Source: a virus. From it: 34,645 nt of DNA. Shown here one piece after another: positions 11,953 to 19,301 of this stretch. Below the pieces are notes generated by a model, which searched no databases, had not been told where the DNA came from, and worked only from the letters and a program-made list of their open reading frames with translations. Each line of letters opens with the position of its first letter. Positions within the stretch are counted from its first letter, which is position 1. The position numbers and the translations under genes were made by a program. The DNA is taken from the IMG/VR virus record IMGVR_UViG_3300027659_000109, positions 1 to 34,645 of that record, one strand, 5' to 3'.

Positions 11953-14346
11953 TTAGTATGCTAGTGCTTGCTGTGGAAGTTTCGGTTCGATTTTTGCGAC
12001 AAGGTTTTTGATTTCGAGCACAAGCGTTTCAAGAGGTTTCTGTTTGTCCTTTTCCATGTCTCGCTTTGTCTTTCCGTCCTCGCCGGGCCTGTCCACTTCC
12101 GGTTGACCGTCCCTTTTTTTCGACCTTCCAAATTTGTCTATGACTTCAGCCTTGCCCTCTTGAACGTCTTTGACGCGCTGGGCAAATTCGGAGCCTGTTT
12201 CTTTGGCCTGCTGACTCAGGCCGAGAGATTTCCCAATATCGTACATGCTGCGGGTGTCGCGGCCTGCTCCTTGCCCTCGAATACTCGACTCGACTTCGCT
12301 TTGACGGATTTGCTCGGCGGTTCTTTTTGCTGACTCAAATTGCCCTTTTTGGATTTGCTTCTCAGCGCGTTGTTGCAAGCGCCCGCCCTTGTCGATGCTC
12401 TGCTGCGATTCAGCTTCCGCAATGCTTTTCAGGATGCTGGCTGATTTTGATAATTCTTTATTCATGCCTGCCTGCTCTTGGCGAGCGCGGGCGATTTCAT
12501 CTGCAAATGATTTTGCCTCCGACTTGCCCATGCCTGCGTCGATGGCCTGCTTTAGCGCGGCGTTGTAATCCTTTTTATACTGCACCGCTTTTTCCTCTTG
12601 CTCGTTTCCGCTGATCTTTGCCTTTAGTGACTGCAGGTCAAGTTCGAGATTTTCGCGGAGATCGGCCTGGCGTTCGGCTTCCTTGGCGGCAGCTTCTTTT
12701 TCTTTTTCGACGCGGACGGTCTTGATGTTGTTGATTTGCTCTTCTAGGTTCTTGGAGAGATCGAGCTGTTTGTTTAAGTCTCCGATCCCCTGAGTTTGTT
12801 CGTCGATTTTTCCAGCGATAGAGTCGGCATACGAATAGTTGCTCTCCAGCAGTGGCGTGGTGCCAGTTATCTCGCTGTTGAAATTCGACCATGCAGAGCT
12901 GATCCCGTCGATGGCAGGCTTAAAGTCTGAGTTGAGATTAAATGCCGATCCAATTTCCGCGCCTGTTTCTTTTGTTTTTTCCCCAAGCTCTTCAATTTTT
13001 CCGGCGACTTTTTTAGAGTTTGCACCTAAGTCTGCGATTTTTTGCACCCCTGCTTGAGTAAGAGTAACAAAATCAGTAACGCTTAAACCTGCTTTTTTTG
13101 CACTTTCAGCTAAACGATTGGATTCGTCGATGTATGTTGTAGTACCGGTGGTAAGGTCGCTAAGAGGACCGACTACGGATGCGACCATTACGCCTAAAAG
13201 ATCCAAAGCTCCGGTAGCCTTGCCAGTTGAATTTGCCGTTTCTGCGTCGCCCCTTGCCGCTGCCGAGGTGACTTTTGCATATTCGCGATATTCTTTTATG
13301 AGTTCACTTAATTTTTTTTGCGATTCTTCAAGAATGGGATTAAGAGACGATCCTATTTCTTGTCCCAATCCAGCGGCGTCCACCTTTTCCATGCTAGATC
13401 CTAAGCCACTCACGGCAGGAATAACCTCGCTTAAAATACCGGCAGCAAATGCCGCCATCTTCCCTTTTACGGCATCGATTGTTTCGCCCGCTGCGTCAAA
13501 CGTCGCAGCGTTTTCGTTCATCACGCGTTCCAAGGAGCCGACTTTTCCGCGAGCATCATCCAACGCCGGTGAAAATCCTATAAGAAGTGGGAGCAACTTA
13601 CCGCCAAGCTTGTCACCAAATACTTCGGATGCCATCGCTGCTCTCTGAGTAGGGTCTTGAATCGCCGCGATCTTGTCGGCAAAAATCTTCATCTGCTCGG
13701 TTGGCGTCTTGCCTTTAAGTTCTGCCAACGAAATCCCCAGGTCGGTCATTGCGGTGGCTTGTTTGTCTCCGCCGTTGGCCGCATCCTGCATGAAGTTTTG
13801 CAGCTTATTTATGACGGTTCCCACCATCTCGGCTCCGAGTCCTGCGTTTTTAAAAGCCGTTTCCAATACGAGCAACTTACCCGCTGCCTCGCCTGTTCGT
13901 GCGCTGAGTTCGCTTAAACGTCCGCCAAGATCAAGCGCGTCACCAAATCCCCGAGCCACCGATTGCGCGCCGCTAAATGCAAGGTTAATCGCCTTGTTAA
14001 ATCCAGAAGCGGCGATATTTCCGAGCGTAAATGCGCTTGTAATTTTTGCGAATGACGCGTCAAATAATCCGCCAGCATTTTCGGATTTGTTGCCAACGTC
14101 CTGCAATTCTTTCCCAAGCCTATCAATTTTGGGCGAGGTGTCTGAAGCTGCACCCCCCATCGACCTGAGTTTTTTCTCCATGCCCTCAAGCTGCTTGGTG
14201 CGGCTAAGAGTTTTTTGAAACTCATCGGCGGACATCGCCGTTGTCCTCTGCTGCGTGTCAAGTTCGGCGAGTTCCTTTTGGACGTTCTTCAACGTCTGCG
14301 ATAGTCCCGCGTCCTTTGCTCCAAATTCGACTGTAACGTCCGCCAT
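11953..14346 (-). CDS. Tape measure protein
   Basis: 797 residues, the longest protein in the window. The N-terminal part (1-75) is coiled-coil (QKELAELDTQQRTTAMSADE), followed by an Ala/Gly-rich hydrophobic region (about 95-140) and a region with typical tape-measure phrases: FGDALDLGGRLSELSARTGE, KTPTEQMKIFADKIAAIQDP and FGDKLGGKLLPLL. A second hydrophobic stretch (LLGVMVASVVGPLSDLTTG) is near residue 380, and the last 250 residues are charged coiled coil. The protein sets tail length and helps DNA ejection; at the common ratio of about 1.5 angstrom per residue it predicts a tail near 120 nm. It is flanked by the chaperone genes and minor tail genes as expected. Confidence 0.93.
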   Translation of the reverse strand: MADVTVEFGAKDAGLSQTLKNVQKELAELDTQQRTTAMSADEFQKTLSRTKQLEGMEKKLRSMGGAASDTSPKIDRLGKELQDVGNKSENAGGLFDASFAKITSAFTLGNIAASGFNKAINLAFSGAQSVARGFGDALDLGGRLSELSARTGEAAGKLLVLETAFKNAGLGAEMVGTVINKLQNFMQDAANGGDKQATAMTDLGISLAELKGKTPTEQMKIFADKIAAIQDPTQRAAMASEVFGDKLGGKLLPLLIGFSPALDDARGKVGSLERVMNENAATFDAAGETIDAVKGKMAAFAAGILSEVIPAVSGLGSSMEKVDAAGLGQEIGSSLNPILEESQKKLSELIKEYREYAKVTSAAARGDAETANSTGKATGALDLLGVMVASVVGPLSDLTTGTTTYIDESNRLAESAKKAGLSVTDFVTLTQAGVQKIADLGANSKKVAGKIEELGEKTKETGAEIGSAFNLNSDFKPAIDGISSAWSNFNSEITGTTPLLESNYSYADSIAGKIDEQTQGIGDLNKQLDLSKNLEEQINNIKTVRVEKEKEAAAKEAERQADLRENLELDLQSLKAKISGNEQEEKAVQYKKDYNAALKQAIDAGMGKSEAKSFADEIARARQEQAGMNKELSKSASILKSIAEAESQQSIDKGGRLQQRAEKQIQKGQFESAKRTAEQIRQSEVESSIRGQGAGRDTRSMYDIGKSLGLSQQAKETGSEFAQRVKDVQEGKAEVIDKFGRSKKRDGQPEVDRPGEDGKTKRDMEKDKQKPLETLVLEIKNLVAKIEPKLPQQALAY

Positions 14347-14354
14347 ATATTAGG

Positions 14355-15143
14355 CTATTCAGTCAAAGTCTTTTTGCGCTTCTTCAGGATTAACGCCATC
14401 TGCTTTTTCATTTTGGAGACTACGACCTGAGAGGCTTTGAGCTGTTGATCTGGCGGGCAGATGCGACTAAGCCACGGCACTTTGTTTGTCATCAGCACGC
14501 GCGGGTTCGATGTGTCGCCGAGGTGGTTTTCTATTTCGCCGGTCGCCTTTGTCTGATCCACGACCCAGTTGGGAATCCCTCGCGTCATCGATTTTTTGAT
14601 AACTTGTGGCAGCTGTTCTGCGCAACGTGCCCAGCCAGACTTTGCAATGCCGACGCGCTTGGCAACTTCTTCGATGTAGCCAGGCAAATCCCCTTCGGTA
14701 ATGTAGAGTTTGTCGCCCCTGTTTCGCGTACGCCCGTCTTTTGGTTTGCGATGCGCTTGGTGTATGGCTTTGAAATCGTTCGTGATTTCAATCTCGCCCC
14801 ACTTCTTTAAAAAACCAATCCGCTCCAGAATGATCTTGATGACATCGTAACGCTTTTCTCGCAATAATTTGAAAAGCCTTTCCCTGATTTTCGTGTTGCC
14901 GACATTGTCAAACATTTCCTCCAACTTGCCGACGTCTTTGATGATCTTTTTAATGTCCTTATCAACACGTCCAATCCCGCTTTCAGGCTTCGTTCCGAAG
15001 GGCTGAGTCCGCCTCGCCAACTCAACGCAAAGCAGGCGAGCATTGAGAGCTACGCAGTCGGGAATGGATTTTTCGACGATCTTGGAATACTCGTCGAGAA
15101 TTTCCACGAACTTCTGTTTGTCGAATTTAAATTTCCCCGCCAT
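14355..15143 (-). CDS. Tail-region protein of unknown function, 262 residues
   Basis: 262 residues, strongly basic and mostly helical, starting MAGKFKFDKQKFVEILDEYS. It lies between the frameshifted chaperone gene and the tape measure gene and overlaps the end of the chaperone extension by 17 bases. A segment LNARLLCVELARRTQPFG near the N-terminus recalls neck or minor tail proteins, and the end is a Lys-rich helix (KMKKQMALILKKRKKTLTE). Siphophages usually have nothing of this size here. Possible roles are tape-measure chaperone or minor tail protein; neither is demonstrated. Confidence 0.6.
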   Translation of the reverse strand: MAGKFKFDKQKFVEILDEYSKIVEKSIPDCVALNARLLCVELARRTQPFGTKPESGIGRVDKDIKKIIKDVGKLEEMFDNVGNTKIRERLFKLLREKRYDVIKIILERIGFLKKWGEIEITNDFKAIHQAHRKPKDGRTRNRGDKLYITEGDLPGYIEEVAKRVGIAKSGWARCAEQLPQVIKKSMTRGIPNWVVDQTKATGEIENHLGDTSNPRVLMTNKVPWLSRICPPDQQLKASQVVVSKMKKQMALILKKRKKTLTE

Positions 15144-15758
15144 TATGAGTTTTGTGAGTTTTGAGAATCCGATCTATTTCGGCGAGCGCGTCAAAATCTT
15201 CCCTCTCATTGCTTCGCGTGTACACGCGCGGGATGCCGCGAGAGAATGAATCGGCGTCGAGAATTTGCAGCCCGGCAGCATACGGGATTTCCCACATGCA
15301 CTCTTTGAACCCCCAGCCGGTCACGCTCGCGAGCCTAAAGACGTAAGACGCGAGCCAGTTGGGGGAGGCTACTTTCCCCCGCTCGGACTCGCTCCTGAAG
15401 CGTGTTGCGCCTTGGTCTCGGCAGCGTTCACTTTGTCCCACGCTGCGGACACGAGCGCGGACAGTTCGTTCTGTTCGTCGATTGTGGTGAGATTGTCGAG
15501 CTGCCAGCGGCGCACCGCCTTGTTGAACGCGATCTGGTCGCTGTCCACGGCAAGCACGTCCTCAAGCGGTGCGATGTGGACAAATGCAAATGCGGCCACA
15601 AACCAAAACTCATCGCGCTTCTCCAGCATGTTTGAGCGAATGATTGAGATTGTGCCAGGCACGCATGGCCTGAGCTTCCACTTGCCTGTTTTGCGGGTTC
15701 CTTCACGCATGCCCGCTTCGCGTAGTACTTCGTCGTCTGTTAGTAGTTCGGTGTTCAT
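15127..15758 (-). CDS. Tail assembly chaperone, -1 frameshift fusion (gpGT-like)
   Basis: Programmed slippage at GGGAAAG (15372-15378), the last codons of the upstream chaperone frame, would avoid the TAG at 15369-15371 and continue in the -1 frame. The product would be 129 residues of the G-like part plus 81 residues starting VASPNWLASY, giving 210 in total. The extension has the helical, aromatic character of gpT (GWGFKECMWEIPYAAGLQIL). The downstream frame has no convincing start of its own. In lambda, gpG and gpGT bind the tape measure protein and recruit tail-tube subunits. The layout before the tape measure gene, with one gene between, fits this. Confidence 0.82.
15369..15758 (-). CDS. 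Tail assembly chaperone, unshifted form (gpG-like)
   Basis: 129 residues starting MNTELLTDDEVLREAGMREG and ending SPSGGK just before TAG. The protein is mostly helical (DQIAFNKAVRRWQLDNLTTI, then ELSALVSAAWDKVNAAETK). Size, acidic-helical character and placement between the tail-tube candidate and the tape measure fit gpG-like chaperones, which coat the tape measure protein during tail assembly. The decisive evidence is the slippery heptamer at its end with an overlapping -1 frame. It is coupled to the 137-residue gene before it by ATGA (15755-15758). Confidence 0.82.
   Translation of the reverse strand: MNTELLTDDEVLREAGMREGTRKTGKWKLRPCVPGTISIIRSNMLEKRDEFWFVAAFAFVHIAPLEDVLAVDSDQIAFNKAVRRWQLDNLTTIDEQNELSALVSAAWDKVNAAETKAQHASGASPSGGK
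15372..15378 (-). other. Programmed -1 frameshift site GGGAAAG
   Basis: On the minus strand the frame reads AGC GGG GGA AAG TAG; the heptamer G-GGA-AAG fits X-XXY-YYZ in the correct phase, and a -1 slip gives GGG-AAA-GTA. The same heptamer is used by lambda for gpG-gpGT. The zero-frame stop follows immediately, and the -1 frame stays open for 81 codons. Confidence 0.85.
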
Positions 15759-16168
15759 AGGTTTTGGATGATTTGTTTCTTGTCTGCATCGGTTGCGTCT
15801 TCGCGGACGAGGAGCCGCTTGCCCTTGATTTCGACTTCGATCCGGCGCGGTGTGTTGCGGATCCAGTCCACGAGCACATCGCGGTTCGCGAGTGCGGCGC
15901 GGATGTAATTAAGCAGATTCTCAGGGTCGCTTTCGTTGAGTGCTTCGCCGCCCTTCGTCATCCCTGTAAAGACATCTTCGGCGCGCTGGCCTTTGGCATT
16001 CACGGCGTCAAGCCAAAAAACAGTTGATTCGCGCCCGTCTGATCGAACGGTTCGCGTGATCGGGCAAGGCATTTTGGGCAGAAAGCCCAGAGTCACGAGC
16101 GCCGTGGCAACCTTCAGGTTCGGCGTGTAAAAGTACTGTTCGCTGTCTCGTATTGTTTCGGTGTTCAT
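15755..16168 (-). CDS. Tail-module protein of unknown function, 137 residues
   Basis: 137 residues starting MNTETIRDSEQYFYTPNLKV. It contains LVTLGFLPKMPCPITRTVRS and a helical LLNYIRAALANRDVLVDWI segment, ending DKKQIIQNL. It sits between the tail-tube candidate and the chaperone gene and overlaps the latter by four bases. No enzyme motif is visible. Its placement suggests a tail-assembly or minor tail protein. A perfect 7-bp hairpin lies just before its start. Confidence 0.62.
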   Translation of the reverse strand: MNTETIRDSEQYFYTPNLKVATALVTLGFLPKMPCPITRTVRSDGRESTVFWLDAVNAKGQRAEDVFTGMTKGGEALNESDPENLLNYIRAALANRDVLVDWIRNTPRRIEVEIKGKRLLVREDATDADKKQIIQNL

Positions 16169-16181
16169 ATTTTAAAGAGGC

Positions 16182-16203
16182 GACAGACTTTAGCCGGTCT
16201 GTC
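16182..16203. repeat. Hairpin in the leader of the 137-residue tail gene
   Basis: GACAGAC (16182-16188) and GTCTGTC (16197-16203) form a perfect 7-bp stem with an 8-base loop, in the 64-base gap after the tail-tube candidate. Beside it, CAGCGGG(C/T)GCG occurs twice (from 16203 and from 16218). No T-run follows, so attenuation or partial termination after a highly expressed tail gene is possible but unproven. Confidence 0.45.
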
Positions 16204-16232
16204 AGCGGGCGCGTGCCAGCGGGTGCGAGAAA

Positions 16233-16604
16233 TTACATGCTCGGATACTGCGTCGCCTGAATCGTCATGGTGCGGAAAGTGTCGCTGCTCTGTTCAGACG
16301 AGACGCTATCGACAACGATCTTGCCGCCGCTCACGCCGAATTCAGTGGTGGCATTTGCGATGGTCAAGAGGCTGCCAACGGATGCTGTGGCGACTCCGCT
16401 TGATCCGTTGATTGCGCCGGAAATCGAGATGGTTGCGGTGCGTCCGTAGGTCGAGATAGCGACAATGTCGCCATCTTCGTCCATGAGTTCAGCCTTCTGG
16501 CCTTGGACGGAACGGTTGAACGAGGAGAGGATGATGCCGGTTTCGGCGGTTGCGCCGAAAGTAACACTTGCGGCAGAAGATGAGGTGATGACAGATGCGG
16601 CCAT
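16233..16604 (-). CDS. Tail tube / major tail protein candidate
   Basis: 123 residues from ATG at 16602-16604; a TTG at 16611-16613 would add three residues, and neither start has a well-spaced SD. The protein is Ser/Ala/Thr/Gly-rich and beta-dominated, with ELMDEDGDIVAISTYGRTAT and ISISGAINGSSGVATASVGS, a pattern I associate with short tail-tube-like proteins encoded before the chaperone/tape measure genes. The end (FRTMTIQATQYPSM) is also typical. Position between head-tail completion genes and the chaperones fits gpV-type proteins, although 123 residues is short. Assignment is therefore provisional. Confidence 0.62.
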   Translation of the reverse strand: MAASVITSSSAASVTFGATAETGIILSSFNRSVQGQKAELMDEDGDIVAISTYGRTATISISGAINGSSGVATASVGSLLTIANATTEFGVSGGKIVVDSVSSEQSSDTFRTMTIQATQYPSM

Positions 16605-16654
16605 ACCTCGCAAAAACTGTCAACTCAGTTGAGGAACTCGGCGAAAATCTCACT

Positions 16655-17125
16655 CTAAAGCAGTCCGGTGTGAACGGTCACGGATACGCTCCGCAAAAAG
16701 TGCCGATCGGTTGTCGAGAGTGCAACCGGCCCGTCTCGCAACACGCCGTAAACTTGGCAGGATTTTGGCTCAATAGCATTCAGCTTGTCCACGATTCCAA
16801 AGACATCGTGAGTCACGCACAGTAATTCTGCCCAGAGATCTTCGAGAGTTTGCGCGTTTGCGTCGTCTGCTTGGACGGCCAAAACAACGTCAATCGTGAA
16901 TTGAAAAATCGCGCTGTTCGTAATCGACTCCGACTGCCGAGTCGCCTTTACAAAGCACGCAGGCAACGTCATCGCGGCGAAGTTCTCCGACGATGTGACG
17001 GTCAAGTCATTCTGAAATTCAGCCTGCAAATATCGGATGAACGCATCCGTAATTGCCTTCTCAAGCGTGCGCGTCGTAGTCGCTGCCTGGCTCTTCGGTT
17101 CGGGAGTTGTGGAGAAGAAAATCAT
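16655..17125 (-). CDS. Tail terminator / completion protein candidate
   Basis: 156 residues starting MIFFSTTPEPKSQAATTTRT. It has a helical N-terminal half (LEKAITDAFIRYLQAEF), a central beta segment (AIFQFTIDVVLAVQADDANA) and a C-terminal strand pattern (HFLRSVSVTVHTGLL). Order and size fit the Z or U position of lambda (tail completion or tail terminator), immediately before the tail tube candidate. No diagnostic motif is visible. It is coupled to the preceding gene by ATGA (17122-17125). Confidence 0.58.
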   Translation of the reverse strand: MIFFSTTPEPKSQAATTTRTLEKAITDAFIRYLQAEFQNDLTVTSSENFAAMTLPACFVKATRQSESITNSAIFQFTIDVVLAVQADDANAQTLEDLWAELLCVTHDVFGIVDKLNAIEPKSCQVYGVLRDGPVALSTTDRHFLRSVSVTVHTGLL

Positions 17126-17430
17126 TTATTCACATCCTGGAGCGCGAAGTCCACTGAGACGGCATCCTGTGCCAGCTCCGCAGAGACGACGCGGAAGCTG
17201 GCAGCGTCAATCGCCACTACGTCGCCAAGGTTGATTTGCTGTGTGACGGCATTGTAAGGAGCGGTGATAACCATCGCAATTTGCGTCATAAATCCGCCGT
17301 CTCCGACGCTGTTCTCGCAACGAAATGTTGTTCGATTGGCCGAGAATGTAGAGCCTTGAAACGTGACGGTGATCGGTAGTTCCCCAAGGACGGCGGCAAA
17401 GTCGGCAGCGAAATAAGTGGCAAGGCTCAC
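17122..17430 (-). CDS. Head-tail connector candidate (gpFII-like position)
   Basis: 102 residues with a GTG start at 17428-17430. It reads MSLATYFAADFAAVLGELPI then VTFQGSTFSANRTTFRC and, near the end, DVVAIDAASFRVVSAELAQD: two beta stretches with a short N-terminal helix, the pattern of small head-tail joining proteins of the gpFII/gp_FII-like type. The location between head genes and tail genes, after the accessory cassette, agrees. No motif makes this certain. The start lies 15 bases after the stop of the GT32-like gene. Confidence 0.58.
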   Translation of the reverse strand: MSLATYFAADFAAVLGELPITVTFQGSTFSANRTTFRCENSVGDGGFMTQIAMVITAPYNAVTQQINLGDVVAIDAASFRVVSAELAQDAVSVDFALQDVNK

Positions 17431-17445
17431 ATTGTGCCGGTTTCG

Positions 17446-18141
17446 TCAAATCAGCCCCACGCTCTTGCAGAGTCGGTGATATTCGCTGCCCCGCGTTGGC
17501 GTTTCCTTGCTCGTATTGTGCGTTGCATTGCTCCAGTGGATGATGTCGTAGGGCGTCGCCGCCGGATGCGTGTATGGAGAGCCTGCCACGCCGCCGCAGT
17601 CGAAATAGTTGTCGAATGTTTTGAACTGAATCCCGCTGCGTTGAAGGCCGTGGATCATTGCGATCATCGCATCGTGCCAGTCGCAACCGGCCATGCCGTT
17701 TTTCAGCATGTCGCCGATGATATCAGACATCTCGGCGGCATAGGCAGAGCCTTTCGGAATGGCCATGACAACGGGTGAAATCATCGAGAGCCACGGTGTG
17801 AACGTGTAGTCCTCCGCGACGATCTTCTTTGTAACGGCAACGTCCATTTGCACCCAGATTCCGCCGTGCTCGTGAAGGGTCTTGAGAGCGAAGTAGTCGC
17901 TCCAATGCGCAAACGAGCCGATGCCGCCGTTTGGAATGCCGGTGTGCGGATTGCCTGCGAATCCGATTGGCTGAACGTAGTCCTTCGGGACTTGGCGCAC
18001 TTCCACCAAGTCGGGAACGCCAGCGACTTTTTGATTGGTCCAGAGAACCGGCTTGTGACCGGCCTCAAGCAAGAGCTGAAGCGTGAGTTTTTCCATGAGG
18101 CCAAGCTTCGGGCCTATCCAGACTGAGTGTGTCGTGCTCAT
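17446..18141 (-). CDS. GT32-like glycosyltransferase
   Basis: 231 residues from ATG at 18139-18141, four bases into the preceding stop (ATGA). The segment FAHWSDYFALKTLHEHGGIW (77-96) matches the hallmark of GT32 enzymes (mannosyltransferase OCH1 and capsular sugar transferases), where S-D is followed by the helix and GG-I-Y/W-x-D-x-D. Here the acidic pair reads Q98-M-D100, so the first Asp of the usual DxD is missing, which may change metal or sugar binding. Later parts contain CGGVAGSPYTH and a Trp (IIHWSNATHNTS) as in the family. A glycan-decorating role, on virion or host surface, is inferred. Confidence 0.72.
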   Translation of the reverse strand: MSTTHSVWIGPKLGLMEKLTLQLLLEAGHKPVLWTNQKVAGVPDLVEVRQVPKDYVQPIGFAGNPHTGIPNGGIGSFAHWSDYFALKTLHEHGGIWVQMDVAVTKKIVAEDYTFTPWLSMISPVVMAIPKGSAYAAEMSDIIGDMLKNGMAGCDWHDAMIAMIHGLQRSGIQFKTFDNYFDCGGVAGSPYTHPAATPYDIIHWSNATHNTSKETPTRGSEYHRLCKSVGLI

Positions 18142-19301
18142 TTGCGGGCGAGGACGGTGAGGCCGTTGCAGTTTTCGTAATGTTCCGCGACTCTCCAATG
18201 CGCGTTGTCGCGAATAAACTCTTGGATCGCGAGATTGATGCCGGTTCCGTTGTCCTCCCCGAGAACGCCGAAGGCTACGGTGTCGTGAAACACGAGGTAT
18301 TTGCGCGCCTGGTTGCCGTGCTTTTCAAGTTCGCCCTTCACCTGTGCGTAGGTGTGCAAGGTATCGATGAAGAGCAGGTCGGTCAGCTCGATTGTTTCGG
18401 CATCGAGCGTGCTGCCCTGCTGGAACGTCCAATCTATTGCGAGCTGTGAGCTGATTCCGTGGACGTTGAAGAAGTCGTGAAGATCGTAGCTGCGGAGCTT
18501 CGCGTTTGGCTTGTTTGAGAGTCCGTGAAGAAATGAATAAGTGGACATTCCTGTCCTCACTCCGAACTCGGTGACGTGCTCGCATTGGCGCGCGAGCTGC
18601 GCAAGGCGAAGCATGTGCTCGTTGATGTCGCCTGCGATGGAGCGTGAGCGGTTGAAGATGTTGATGAGCGGCCACTGCGCAACGAAAGCATTGACGCCGT
18701 ATTGATATGCACGCTCGGAGTTTTGCAGGTCAACGATGGCGTCAGTCGGGCGCGTGCCGTTGATCGGGTGATCGTGCTGCCATTTTAAGCCCTTCACCTG
18801 CAAGACAGGCGCTTCAAGCAGTGCCCGCACGGAAAAATCATTGTCGCAAAAAACGCCAAAATAAGACGGATGGAAAACGTATCCGCGCTTGTTGTAGAGC
18901 GCCCGAGAGAGAACCGGATGGCACATGAGGCCGTCTTCACGGAGCGAGTCGGGCACGTAGCATGCCCACTCTTCACTGCCTGCGGGGAGTTTTTGCAGCT
19001 CTTCATCCCATGCCTGCGGCGGTGTGAGGTCGTCGGCAATGACGACGAGGATGTCGCCGGATGAGATTGCGGCGGCGGCGTTCCAGTTTGCAACGCTGGA
19101 GGATGCCCACTCGGGCGGCGGGACGCTGTTAGCAACATTCTCTTCACCAAAGGCCAAATGTGACTCGGTATCGTCCGACTGAATGCCGAAAATGTGTTCG
19201 ACATTCTCGGGATTTGTCGCGCGCTCAAGCCAGATTTTTTTTGTGGCTAGGGCGCGGACGGGTGTGTTTCGGGTTGCGTGTATTAGGCTGATTTTTTTCA
19301 T
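18138..19301 (-). CDS. GT-A-like glycosyltransferase fused to SAM-methyltransferase domain
   Basis: 387 residues with two domains. Residues 1-200 are a GT-A fold like the second half of the preceding protein: ISLIHATRNTPVRALATKKI, VEHIFGIQSDD (35-44) and GDILVVIADD (82-91). Residues 220-387 read as a class I SAM methyltransferase: motif I TEFGVRTGMST (244-254), then LLFIDTLHTYAQVKGELEKH (309-328) and KYLVFHDT (334-341), the pattern of Methyltransf_24/CmcI-type enzymes. A sugar may be attached and another group methylated by the same polypeptide. It is coupled to both neighbours through ATGA overlaps. Substrate unknown. Confidence 0.72.
   Translation of the reverse strand: MKKISLIHATRNTPVRALATKKIWLERATNPENVEHIFGIQSDDTESHLAFGEENVANSVPPPEWASSSVANWNAAAAISSGDILVVIADDLTPPQAWDEELQKLPAGSEEWACYVPDSLREDGLMCHPVLSRALYNKRGYVFHPSYFGVFCDNDFSVRALLEAPVLQVKGLKWQHDHPINGTRPTDAIVDLQNSERAYQYGVNAFVAQWPLINIFNRSRSIAGDINEHMLRLAQLARQCEHVTEFGVRTGMSTYSFLHGLSNKPNAKLRSYDLHDFFNVHGISSQLAIDWTFQQGSTLDAETIELTDLLFIDTLHTYAQVKGELEKHGNQARKYLVFHDTVAFGVLGEDNGTGINLAIQEFIRDNAHWRVAEHYENCNGLTVLARK

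Noticed and set aside
15127-15441. Downstream chaperone frame as an independent 104-residue gene
   Set aside because: Its nominal start lies deep inside the preceding gene in a shifted frame, the first third is a shadow of that gene, and a slippery heptamer explains how the frame is reached.
16182-16203. Rho-independent terminator after the tail-tube candidate
   Set aside because: The hairpin has no T-tract on the minus strand; kept only as a leader hairpin.
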